The notes under the pieces were generated by a model. It did not search any database. It was not told where the DNA came from and was given only the letters and a program-made list of their open reading frames with translations. Below, in pieces: positions 1-6,672 of a DNA stretch of 8,877 bases. Position 1 is the first letter of the stretch. Every line of letters begins with the position of its first letter. Made by a program: the position numbers and the translations under genes. The stretch is taken from assembly GCA_023144875.1 (NCBI GenBank), contig JAGLEW010000041.1, forward strand, positions 1 through 8,877, read 5' to 3'. Source of the stretch: Methylococcales bacterium. Lineage in GTDB: Bacteria; Pseudomonadota; Gammaproteobacteria; Methylococcales; Methylomonadaceae.

Positions 1-486
1 GATGCCAATGGTATTTTGAATGTGTCGGCAAAAGATAAAGCCACAGGTAAAGAGCAGTCTATTATCATTAAAGCCTCAAGTGGTTTGTCGGATGAAGAAG
101 TTGAACGCATGGTACAAGATGCAGAAGCGCATGCCGATGAAGATCGTAAAATTACCGAATTAGTCACCGCACGTAACAGCGCCGAAGGGATGATTAATGC
201 CACGGAAAAATCGGTTGAAGAGTTAGGCGATAAAGTGGATGCCGATGAAAAAGGTTCGATTGATTCTGCGATTAAAGCCTTAAAAGAAGCGATTAAAGGC
301 GATGATAAGGATGACATTGAAACAAAAACAACGGCTTTAACCGAATTATCGGGTAAATTAGCTGAAAAAGTGTATGCAGAACAAGCGGCGGCGGCAGGTG
401 GTGAAGCACCAGCGGGCGCTGAAGAAGCACCAAAAGCCGATGATGATGCCTTAGATGCTGAATTTGAAGAAGTTAAAAAAGACTAG
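1..486 (+). CDS. dnaK: Chaperone DnaK (Hsp70), C-terminal fragment
   Basis: This is the last 161 residues of the ATP-driven Hsp70 chaperone, a cytoplasmic protein that binds exposed hydrophobic segments with DnaJ and GrpE. The reading frame is open from the first base, so the gene begins outside the window; the TTG at 16 is an internal leucine codon and not a start. The fragment opens with DANGILNVSAKDKATGKEQ, the end of the beta substrate-binding domain. It continues through IKASSGLSDEEVERMV into the charged helical lid and finishes with an Ala/Gly/Glu-rich flexible tail ending EFEEVKKD, the EEVKK-type tail of Gram-negative DnaK. The stop is TAG. A terminator follows directly, and dnaJ is not downstream within the window. 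The identification is secure. Confidence 0.97.
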   Translation, partial: DANGILNVSAKDKATGKEQSIIIKASSGLSDEEVERMVQDAEAHADEDRKITELVTARNSAEGMINATEKSVEELGDKVDADEKGSIDSAIKALKEAIKGDDKDDIETKTTALTELSGKLAEKVYAEQAAAAGGEAPAGAEEAPKADDDALDAEFEEVKKD

Positions 487-503
487 ATTATCGTAATACC
501 TCC

Positions 504-539
504 AACCTGCTATGACCTAAAAATCTAGCAGGTTTTTTT
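504..539 (+). terminator. Rho-independent terminator of dnaK
   Basis: Nine-base arms AACCTGCTA (504-512) and TAGCAGGTT (526-534) are perfectly complementary across a 13-base loop. The T run is 533-539. It lies 17 bases after the dnaK stop. The stop codon of the convergent crcB gene (538-540) overlaps its T run. Read on the minus strand there is no T run after the hairpin, so I assign it to dnaK only. Confidence 0.9.
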
Positions 540-1245
540 AACCCGAATAAAGTAGCTTAAAGCTTAATCCAATGGATAAGCCGCAAAGACTAAAATTCAT
601 AAGTAAAATATGAATAATATGCCGACTATTCGTTTCAAATTTCAAACCCGTTTCAAGTAAATACAAACACAGATACAGACTTGAAAACGTCAAAAAAAAT
701 CCAACAATGATAAAAAAGATCGCCGCTTGATATTCCAACAGTAAGGTTGTTTTCTGAAAAACAAAGGCCATAATCGTTCCAATTAAAACTGAAACCAGTA
801 AATTAACCATCATCAAGCCATAAGGAATCGACCACTCATGCCAATAAAAAAAACCGTTTGCATGAGAAAAAAGACTCTGACCAATCAATAACCCAACCCA
901 CACCATTAATAAGCACGCCAATAGGCTCAGACTCACATTAATGCCTGCTTTCGCTAAATGCCCCTGTTGAAGTAAATAAACAGTCTCTAATGAAAAGGTT
1001 GAAAAAGTGGTTAGCGAGCCTAAAAAACCCACTAATAATAGCGCACGATATTCCGATGCCAAGGCAACTTTTTCGACGACTAATGCCGCCGTTAATAACC
1101 CCATTAATAAAGCACCGATCACATTGACAGCAAGCGTTCCATACGGAAAATCACGACCAAAACCGTTGTAGATGCCTGTGGAAATTAAAAACCGTAATAC
1201 AGCCCCCACCGCACCGCCAATTGCAATAGCAAACAATGACCCCAT
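538..1245 (-). CDS. crcB: Tandem CrcB/Fluc fluoride channel with shortened second unit
   Basis: Probable fluoride-exporting channel of the inner membrane. Ordinary bacterial CrcB/Fluc is about 125 residues with four helices and forms an antiparallel dual-topology dimer. Residues 1-126 here are one full unit: GGAVGAVLR (10-18), the FPYGTLAVN segment with pore-lining Asn41, and GSLTTFSTFS (76-85) with both Phe-box residues F81 and F84. Residues 139-235 repeat the pattern in weaker form: IPYGLMMVN (Asn148), EYQAA, and GFFLTFSSL (182-190), where the second box Phe has become Leu. The second unit has no counterpart of helix 1, so I count seven helices in total. The ATG overlaps the orn stop as TAATG and no Shine-Dalgarno sequence is visible, suggesting translational coupling. 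I see no fluoride riboswitch upstream. The family call is firm; that it is one self-paired channel is inference. Confidence 0.88.
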   Translation of the reverse strand: MGSLFAIAIGGAVGAVLRFLISTGIYNGFGRDFPYGTLAVNVIGALLMGLLTAALVVEKVALASEYRALLLVGFLGSLTTFSTFSLETVYLLQQGHLAKAGINVSLSLLACLLMVWVGLLIGQSLFSHANGFFYWHEWSIPYGLMMVNLLVSVLIGTIMAFVFQKTTLLLEYQAAIFFIIVGFFLTFSSLYLCLYLLETGLKFETNSRHIIHILLMNFSLCGLSIGLSFKLLYSG

Positions 1246-1805
1246 TAGGGTAATTTCATAAAATGCTCTCTATAATGTTTTAATTCGTCAATGGATTCAA
1301 TCACATCCCCTGCCGCCGTATGCAGTCCTTCTTTTACAAAACTATTTTTAACCTCAGGCGCCCAGCGTAATGCTAACTCTTTTAATGTAGAGACATCTAG
1401 GTTTCGGTAATGAAAGTACTGTTCTAGTTTTGGCATCAGTCGATGTAAAAAACGCCGATCTTGACAAATACTATTCCCACACATCGGGGATTTTTTAGCC
1501 CCCACCCACGGTTTTAAAAACCGCAAGGTTTCAGCTTCCGCCTCAGAGGCTGCAATAGTAGAGGCTTTTACTCGATCAATTAAACCTGAATGACCATGAT
1601 GAGTTTTATTCCAATCATCCATTGCATTTAAAATTTTATCAGGTTGATGAATGGCCAGAATAGGCCCGCGATCAAGGATGTTTAGATGTTTATCAGTGAC
1701 AATAGTGGCGATTTCAATAATTTGGTCATTATCAACATCAAGCCCTGTCATTTCCAAATCTATCCAGATCAGATTGCTCGAATCTTGTGTCATTGAAGTG
1801 TCCAT
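1245..1805 (-). CDS. orn: Oligoribonuclease (DEDDh 3'-5' exonuclease)
   Basis: Degrades two-to-five-nucleotide RNAs to mononucleotides in the cytoplasm, including the pGpG left by c-di-GMP breakdown, and is often essential in Gammaproteobacteria. The protein follows the Escherichia coli enzyme closely along its length. The DEDDh metal site is complete: D16 and E18 in WIDLEMTGL, D116 in GNSICQDRRF, and H162 plus D167 in HTAAGD. The conserved segments MDDWN, RVKAST and YFHYRNLDVSTLKEL are also present. Two starts are possible: ATG at 1805, or ATG at 1793, which gives MTQDSSNLIWID and fits the usual N-terminal length better. Neither has a clear Shine-Dalgarno sequence. The gene is divergent from the protease-rsgA pair and overlaps crcB by one base. 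Confidence 0.96.
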   Translation of the reverse strand: MDTSMTQDSSNLIWIDLEMTGLDVDNDQIIEIATIVTDKHLNILDRGPILAIHQPDKILNAMDDWNKTHHGHSGLIDRVKASTIAASEAEAETLRFLKPWVGAKKSPMCGNSICQDRRFLHRLMPKLEQYFHYRNLDVSTLKELALRWAPEVKNSFVKEGLHTAAGDVIESIDELKHYREHFMKLP

Positions 1806-1827
1806 AAAATGATTAAAGTTGCGGTAA

Positions 1828-1856
1828 ATTGTAGCATTGGCTAATCTGTATGCCTA
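1828..1856 (-). promoter_or_regulatory. Candidate sigma-70 promoter for orn-crcB
   Basis: Read on the minus strand, TAGGCA (1851-1856, 4 of 6 matches to TTGACA) and TACAAT (1828-1833, 5 of 6 matches to TATAAT) are separated by 17 bases. The predicted transcript start near 1821 leaves a short leader before either orn start. It is the best-scoring pair I found by eye in the 72-bp divergent gap. No equally good pair exists for the plus-strand protease gene. Confidence 0.35.
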
Positions 1857-1877
1857 ATTGTTAAATTTTCTAAATAT

Positions 1878-3140
1878 ATGCTCATGAACAGCTTTACAAC
1901 TCTCTTTTTAATCGCCTTAGTCATCTCTTATAGTCTTCAGTTTTGGTTATCTTTCCGACAAAAAAATTATGTCTTAGCGCATCGAGATGAGGTTCCTGAT
2001 GCCTTTAAAAATAAAGTCTCCCTAGAAGAACACCAAAAAGCGGCGGATTATACCGTAGAAAAAGGCACCATCGGCGATTTTGACAGTGTCACTGGTATTG
2101 TTTTTTTACTTATCTTAACGCTCGGCGGTGGCATTGATTTTATTTTCAAAGCGTGGGCTGAGTCAGGATTTTCTCCGATTATGTCAGGTCTCAGTGCAAT
2201 TATGAGCATTTTTGTCCTCATAACCCTTTTGGGGCTTCCGATGAGCTATTACCAGACCTTTGTTATTGAAGAAAAATATGGCTTCAATAAAAGCACCTTG
2301 GCGCAGTTTTTTAAAGACCAAGCGCTTTCGGTCGGACTTACTTTCGCCATAGGAATGCCATTACTCTGGGTTATTTTATGGATCATGGACAGCATTGGCT
2401 CCACATGGTGGCTGTGGGCATGGGCTTTATTAATTAGTTTTTCCTTGTTGATGAGCTGGCTATTTCCAACGGTTATCGCCCCTTTATTCAATAAATTCAC
2501 CCCCATGGAAGATGGCACTCTAAAACAACGCATCCAAGGTTTATTAGAACGCTGTGGTTTTAATAGCCAAGGAATTTTCATCATGGATGGCTCTAAACGC
2601 TCAGGTCATGGCAACGCCTATTTTACAGGCATGGGTAAAAATAAACGCATTGTCTTTTTTGATACCTTAATCGAATCCTTAGACGATGAAGAGCTTGAAG
2701 CCGTCTTAGCGCATGAATTAGGACATTTTAAATGCAAACACGTTATTAAAATGTTAGTCGCTAATTCCATAACGACCTTAATTAGTTTTGCAATTTTAGG
2801 TTGGTTAATTACCCAGACATGGTTTTTTGAAGGCTTAGGCGTTGACTATGTTACCGAGTATTCAAACGCGGCAGCCCTGATTCTGTTTATTTTTGTCTCT
2901 CCTGTCTTCACCCCTTTTATGCAACCTATTAGCGCTTATTTTCAACGTCAATTTGAATTCGAGGCCGATGATTTTGCCGCAAACAATGCCAAAGCCACCA
3001 AAATGATCAGCGGCTTAGTAAAACTGTATCAAGAAAATGCCAGCACTCTGACTCCTGATCCACTTTATTCCGCCTTTCATTACAGCCATCCACCTGCCGC
3101 CATTCGTATCGCTCACTTAGAAGCTAAAATGAATTCTTGA
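1878..3140 (+). CDS. STE24-like M48 family membrane metalloprotease
   Basis: Integral-membrane zinc endopeptidase of the M48 STE24/CAAX-protease type, not the shorter HtpX. The zinc site is HELGH (279-283) on the predicted cytoplasmic face, and the third ligand is probably E360 in EFEADDFA. Other family signatures are YYQTFVIEEKYGFNKST (124-140), FPTVIAPLFNKFTP (196-209), the NAYFTG segment (246-251), RIVFFDTL (257-264), and the C-terminal HPPAAIRI, which matches the family's His-Pro...Arg substrate region. I see roughly seven hydrophobic helices: about 5-25, 70-90, 103-120, 148-170, 177-200, 290-312 and 330-350. A length of 420 residues is normal for the family. An in-frame ATG at 1884 is an alternative start, and neither has a visible Shine-Dalgarno sequence. 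It overlaps rsgA by one base. Bacteria lack a known CAAX-prenylation pathway, so the substrate is unknown; membrane-protein quality control is an inference. Confidence 0.93.
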   Translation: MLMNSFTTLFLIALVISYSLQFWLSFRQKNYVLAHRDEVPDAFKNKVSLEEHQKAADYTVEKGTIGDFDSVTGIVFLLILTLGGGIDFIFKAWAESGFSPIMSGLSAIMSIFVLITLLGLPMSYYQTFVIEEKYGFNKSTLAQFFKDQALSVGLTFAIGMPLLWVILWIMDSIGSTWWLWAWALLISFSLLMSWLFPTVIAPLFNKFTPMEDGTLKQRIQGLLERCGFNSQGIFIMDGSKRSGHGNAYFTGMGKNKRIVFFDTLIESLDDEELEAVLAHELGHFKCKHVIKMLVANSITTLISFAILGWLITQTWFFEGLGVDYVTEYSNAAALILFIFVSPVFTPFMQPISAYFQRQFEFEADDFAANNAKATKMISGLVKLYQENASTLTPDPLYSAFHYSHPPAAIRIAHLEAKMNS

Positions 3141-4018
3141 TGAGCATTGTAGAAGGATTAGTCATTTCTCATTTAGGCAAAGGTATTGCGGTTGAAGTCG
3201 ATGGCAAAATTTGCCTTTGCCAAACACGACGAAAACTGGACACTGTGGTGGTTGGAGATAAGGTGTTATTAACCGCTACCGTTAACCAACAAGGTCGAAT
3301 TGATGAAATTTTACCCAGACGTTCGTTATTAACCCGTCCGAGTCGAGGCACAAAAATTCGCCCTGTTGCCGCCAATATTGATCAAATTTACGTGGTATTT
3401 GCTTACGAACCGCATTGCGATTTTTTATTAATTGATCAATACCTCGCCATTTGTGAAAATCGTAATATTGATGCCGTACTGGTGTTTAATAAACAAGATT
3501 TACCCGCATCACCCCACATAGAGGACGAATTAACGCACTATCAAGCCTTAGGTTATGACTTGCATCGTGTGAGTGCAATTAAAAATACAGGCATAGCCGC
3601 CTTAAAAGCCTCACTCAAAAACCAAGTCAGTTTATTTGCAGGTCAATCGGGTGTAGGTAAATCCTCATTAACCAATACATTATTACCCGATAAAAACTTA
3701 AAAACGAATACCGTTTCTGAAACCACGAAACACGGTCGCCACACCACCACAGCAGCGACTCTATATCATTTCCCTGAAGGCGGGAACTTAATTGATAGCC
3801 CAGGAGTTGCTATTTTTGGTTTAGCCGATTTAAATGAGGCTCAATTAGCCCAAGGCTATCGCGAATTTCAACCGTTGATTGAACAATGTCAGTTTCACAA
3901 CTGTGCCCATGTGAAAGATAAAGGCTGTGCAATCAGAAATGCTGCTGAAAAAAAGCAAATCAGCCCCGCCCGTTATCAACGGTTTTTAAAATTGCGTGAA
4001 AAAATACCCCGCCCTTAA
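3140..4018 (+). CDS. rsgA: Ribosome small-subunit-dependent GTPase RsgA
   Basis: Circularly permuted GTPase that checks and releases the maturing 30S subunit in the cytoplasm. An N-terminal OB fold (about 1-75) is followed by the G motifs in permuted order: NKQD (117-120, G4), GQSGVGKS (168-175, P loop G1), the TTKHGRHTTT switch region (195-204, G2), and DSPG (219-222, G3). The C-terminal zinc motif is C250, C255, H257 and C263, with the family's spacing. I start the gene at the ATG at 3140 rather than the in-frame TTG three bases upstream, because ATG is the stronger codon and gives a TGATG overlap with the protease stop, implying coupled translation. At 292 residues it lacks the N-terminal extension of the Escherichia coli protein and resembles the shorter YloQ form. 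It converges on the antiporter gene. Confidence 0.96.
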   Translation: MSIVEGLVISHLGKGIAVEVDGKICLCQTRRKLDTVVVGDKVLLTATVNQQGRIDEILPRRSLLTRPSRGTKIRPVAANIDQIYVVFAYEPHCDFLLIDQYLAICENRNIDAVLVFNKQDLPASPHIEDELTHYQALGYDLHRVSAIKNTGIAALKASLKNQVSLFAGQSGVGKSSLTNTLLPDKNLKTNTVSETTKHGRHTTTAATLYHFPEGGNLIDSPGVAIFGLADLNEAQLAQGYREFQPLIEQCQFHNCAHVKDKGCAIRNAAEKKQISPARYQRFLKLREKIPRP

Positions 4019-4035
4019 GGTTTTATTTCAATGGA

Positions 4036-6477
4036 TTACTCATGTTGACGCTGAAAATCTGATTGTCGTAAACGATCCCCTAATTCAGGCGCTATTTTAG
4101 ACATCTTAATCACCTCTGCCGCCGTTAAGCGTAAAAAAGTCACATAGGTTTTCGCTTTAATGGTTGCAGAGCGCCGTGAATTCATTAATAAGGCGTGTTC
4201 ACCAATAAAACTACCTTCATGCAGGGTAGCAAGATGAACCGCCTCTCCTGATGGACTGCGCTTATAAACATCCACACTCCCATTTAATAAAATATAAAGC
4301 GAATGCCCTCGATCACACTCATTAAAAATAATATCACTGGGTAAAAAATTAATATACTCGGTTTTTTTAGCTAATGTTTCCAGCATTTTTTCAGGCAACC
4401 CTGAAAATAAAGGCGTTTTACTCATCCATTCATGTTTACGTCGTGAAGAAATCACCGCTTTAATTTTCGGCAATTGCTTTAAGGCATCCTGTAATCTTTT
4501 TTGTAAGGTTGTATAAATTTTATGGCTTATTTTTGAATTTCCAAATTCACATTTCAATTCTATGAGGGCATAAACTAGCGCAACTTGCTGAAATAATAAA
4601 TACTCATAACTTTGATAAAAAGTAGGGTAGAGGTCATCTAGTTCTTTCAAACGTTGCTGACGCTGTAATAATCGACGTTTATAAACATTTTTAATTAATT
4701 TTAATTTTTTATTGCTCACCTCAAATTTATTGGCTTTAATAATTTTCAAGGCATCATGCGCCATTAAAATACCCGCAATATCATGTTGTATACGATTGGA
4801 AAAGCGTAAATTTTGATATTTCATCAGCCACGTTAATGAGTAATTACATCGACTTAAAAATTCAATAACTCGTACTTCCATTTGGCTTAAAAAATTCTTT
4901 TTAAAGGTTTTTGATTTTAAACGCGGAGAGCTGTCGGTATTTTTTTCAAAATCGCATTTTAAAACCTCTAAAAAACTGATGAACGTATAGTTATTGACCA
5001 ACCCTATTTCATGTAAAAACTCTAATTTTTCTTTTTCAGCGTGTAATATTTCTAAATGTAATTGTTTTAAACGTTGTTTTTGTGACAATACAAAAGGCTT
5101 GGATTTTAATTTAGACACAATTGCAAATTCAACCGACGCTTGTAACTTTTCACCCAATAAATCTTTCTTAGAAAAATCTTGCAACACCTTATCGACCGCT
5201 GTTTTTATTTCTTGTGTGTGTTGTTCCAGCTCTATTTCTTCTTGATCGGTCAATTTATCCAGCTTTAACCCATGAATCAGCAACCGAATCGTGGACGCAT
5301 TCATCAATAAACTCACTAAAACCACTCCAAGTGTTAAGCCAATTAACAGTTGTTTTTCAGGTAATGAATCAGGTATTGATAAAACCACCGCAATCGCCAA
5401 CCCCCCTTTTAAGCCCCCCCACCACATGATGTGACGTTCATTAAGACCAATTTTAGGCAGATTAAATATTGAAGTCGCTAATGCCGTTAAAAAATAGATA
5501 CTCATCGCTCTTGCAAGTGCCACCGCCACCACTGCTGCTAGGATTAATTCCCAATAACTCATCAAAATACCAATATCAACCGACATTCCGATTAAGATAA
5601 ACAACAAAGAGTTGCAAACTAACACAACCACTTCCCAGCTATGGCGTACCATATTTGTTGTTTGATGAGGCAGTCGTATAAAACTGGTGGTATTAAGGCA
5701 AATTGCCGCCGTTAGCACCGCCATAACCCCTGAAACGTGAAAATAATGTTCTGCAATAATGAAGCTGAAATAGGCCATAATGACCGATAAAATAATAGGC
5801 ACGCCGTCATCATTTCTATAAAGCCGCACCATTAACTCACTCAGACTAAAACCAACCACTACGCCAACTAAGATCCCCCCAAAAAAAACCGTCAAAAATT
5901 GGCTAACCGCAGGAAAAATATCATCGCTTAACATCTCACCTGTGGCGACAAAACCCAGCATAATATTAAATAAGACAATCGCGGTAGCATCATTTAATAA
6001 AGATTCCCCTTCCACTAAAACCATCAGGCGTTTAGAAACTCCAAGTTCTTTAAAAATCGCCACTACAGCCACAGGATCGGTCGCTGAAATTAAGGCGCCA
6101 AAAATAAGTGCCACCATTAAATTTATTTTAAGAAACCAAACCAAACTTAAGCCAACGAACAACGCGGATAGCAACATACCAGGGATTGCCAGCATCATCA
6201 CCGCTGCCAAATTTTTAAGCAAAGCACGAGCATCCAACGAAAGTGCCGATTCAAAAATTAAAGCGGGCAGAAAAATGTAGAGAATAATGTCGGGGGTTAG
6301 ATGGAACGATTGCAGATGTTTTAAGGCAGGTAAAAAGGGAATGCTATGATGAAGTGCGAGTCCTAAAATGACTAAAATCACCGTATAAGGCAAGGCAATA
6401 TACCGACATAAATTTGTGGCGACCATCGCTCCTAACAAAAGCGCGAAGGTCACCAATAGAATTTCTGGGATAGGCAT
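4036..6477 (-). CDS. CPA1 Na+/H+ antiporter with C-terminal cNMP-binding domain
   Basis: Inner-membrane cation/proton exchanger of the NhaP/NHE (CPA1) family. Residues 1-405 form a multi-helix transporter core with SATDPVAV (131-138) and EGESLLNDA (156-164), whose Asn162-Asp163 pair is the family's ion-binding motif. The late-helix motif usually written GGLRG reads GGLKG here (354-358), with Lys357 in the Arg position. Residues about 410-680 are a long, charged, helical soluble region that I do not recognise. Residues about 683-803 are a cyclic-nucleotide-binding domain: FIGEHALL (757-764) and RRSATIKAKT (768-777) match the phosphate-binding cassette of CAP, with E760, R769 and S770 in the places of the CAP ligand residues. 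This suggests gating by cAMP or cGMP, which is inference. The layout recalls sperm SLC9C1 but without a voltage sensor. No Shine-Dalgarno sequence is visible before the ATG. Confidence 0.92.
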   Translation of the reverse strand: MPIPEILLVTFALLLGAMVATNLCRYIALPYTVILVILGLALHHSIPFLPALKHLQSFHLTPDIILYIFLPALIFESALSLDARALLKNLAAVMMLAIPGMLLSALFVGLSLVWFLKINLMVALIFGALISATDPVAVVAIFKELGVSKRLMVLVEGESLLNDATAIVLFNIMLGFVATGEMLSDDIFPAVSQFLTVFFGGILVGVVVGFSLSELMVRLYRNDDGVPIILSVIMAYFSFIIAEHYFHVSGVMAVLTAAICLNTTSFIRLPHQTTNMVRHSWEVVVLVCNSLLFILIGMSVDIGILMSYWELILAAVVAVALARAMSIYFLTALATSIFNLPKIGLNERHIMWWGGLKGGLAIAVVLSIPDSLPEKQLLIGLTLGVVLVSLLMNASTIRLLIHGLKLDKLTDQEEIELEQHTQEIKTAVDKVLQDFSKKDLLGEKLQASVEFAIVSKLKSKPFVLSQKQRLKQLHLEILHAEKEKLEFLHEIGLVNNYTFISFLEVLKCDFEKNTDSSPRLKSKTFKKNFLSQMEVRVIEFLSRCNYSLTWLMKYQNLRFSNRIQHDIAGILMAHDALKIIKANKFEVSNKKLKLIKNVYKRRLLQRQQRLKELDDLYPTFYQSYEYLLFQQVALVYALIELKCEFGNSKISHKIYTTLQKRLQDALKQLPKIKAVISSRRKHEWMSKTPLFSGLPEKMLETLAKKTEYINFLPSDIIFNECDRGHSLYILLNGSVDVYKRSPSGEAVHLATLHEGSFIGEHALLMNSRRSATIKAKTYVTFLRLTAAEVIKMSKIAPELGDRLRQSDFQRQHE

Positions 6478-6503
6478 AAGATGATTTTTTTAATAGAAAT
6501 AAC

Positions 6504-6532
6504 ATCATATTAGCTTAGTGTTTCTGCTTAAA
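6504..6532 (-). promoter_or_regulatory. Weak candidate promoter for the antiporter gene
   Basis: On the minus strand a good -10 box, TATGAT (6504-6509, 5 of 6 matches), stands 17 bases from a poor -35, TTTAAG (6527-6532, 3 of 6). It would start the transcript about 20 bases before the antiporter ATG. It is listed because it is the best pair in the correct orientation; support is slight. Confidence 0.22.
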
Positions 6533-6561
6533 TTAACTCAAACCTTGGTCACAAAGCTTTT

Positions 6562-6577
6562 TAAAAGTTGACTTTTA
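6562..6577 (+). repeat. Perfect 16-bp inverted repeat in the antiporter-xoxF gap
   Basis: The arms TAAAAGT (6562-6568) and ACTTTTA (6571-6577) pair perfectly around a 2-base centre. The plus-strand hexamer TTGACT (6568-6573), 5 of 6 matches to a -35 box, lies inside it, but no good -10 follows at 16-18 bases. It overlaps a second small palindrome, CTTTTTAAAAG (6557-6567). The size and symmetry fit a dimeric regulator's operator; the AT-rich context weakens this. Confidence 0.45.
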
Positions 6578-6618
6578 GCACAAAATCCTTCAGTTTACTC
6601 ATCTTGGAACGATATATT

Positions 6619-6650
6619 AGGAAAAATTCCTGAATTTCAGGTCTTTTTTT
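6619..6650 (+). promoter_or_regulatory. Overlapping hairpins with T run before xoxF, attenuator-like
   Basis: Two short stems share the bases CCT at 6629-6631. The upstream stem is AGGAA (6619-6623) with TTCCT (6627-6631). The downstream stem is CCTGA with TCAGG, inside the perfect palindrome CCTGAA-T-TTCAGG (6629-6641), and is followed by a T run at 6644-6650. Only one stem can form at a time, and the downstream one has the shape of a weak intrinsic terminator. No plus-strand gene within 2.6 kb upstream needs terminating, so it is either a leader element of xoxF or a barrier to antisense transcription. Both stems are only about 5 bp. Confidence 0.4.
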
Positions 6651-6672
6651 ATAAAAAATCGTCCAATAAGCT

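Noticed and set aside
1806..1877. Fluoride riboswitch or structured RNA in the orn-protease gap
   Set aside because: I see no conserved crcB-motif sequence or stable stems; the gap is short and AT-rich.
2249..2584. 111-residue minus-strand ORF inside the STE24-like protease gene
   Set aside because: It lies wholly opposite a well-supported gene, has no recognisable motif or ribosome binding site, and is a reading-frame shadow.
3137..3139. TTG as the start of rsgA
   Set aside because: The ATG at 3140 is in frame, stronger, and gives the usual TGATG coupling overlap with the upstream stop.
4011..4038. Possible shared terminator between convergent rsgA and antiporter genes
   Set aside because: There is a CCTTAAGG palindrome followed by TTTTATTT, but an 8-bp palindrome leaves no usable hairpin loop and no longer stem forms; the gap is only 17 bp.
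4994..5429. Two small plus-strand ORFs (83 and 71 residues) opposite the antiporter
   Set aside because: Their Cys/Ser-rich or Pro-rich composition is typical of antisense shadows, and they have no ribosome binding site.
5942..6280. 112-residue plus-strand ORF opposite the antiporter core
   Set aside because: It is antisense to conserved transmembrane helices; its Ala/Thr/Lys-rich composition is what the reverse of hydrophobic codons gives. No start signal or family resemblance was seen.
6545..6557. Possible sigma-54 promoter (GG...GC) before xoxF
   Set aside because: The GG and GC doublets are 7 bases apart instead of the required 10, and the flanking consensus is absent.
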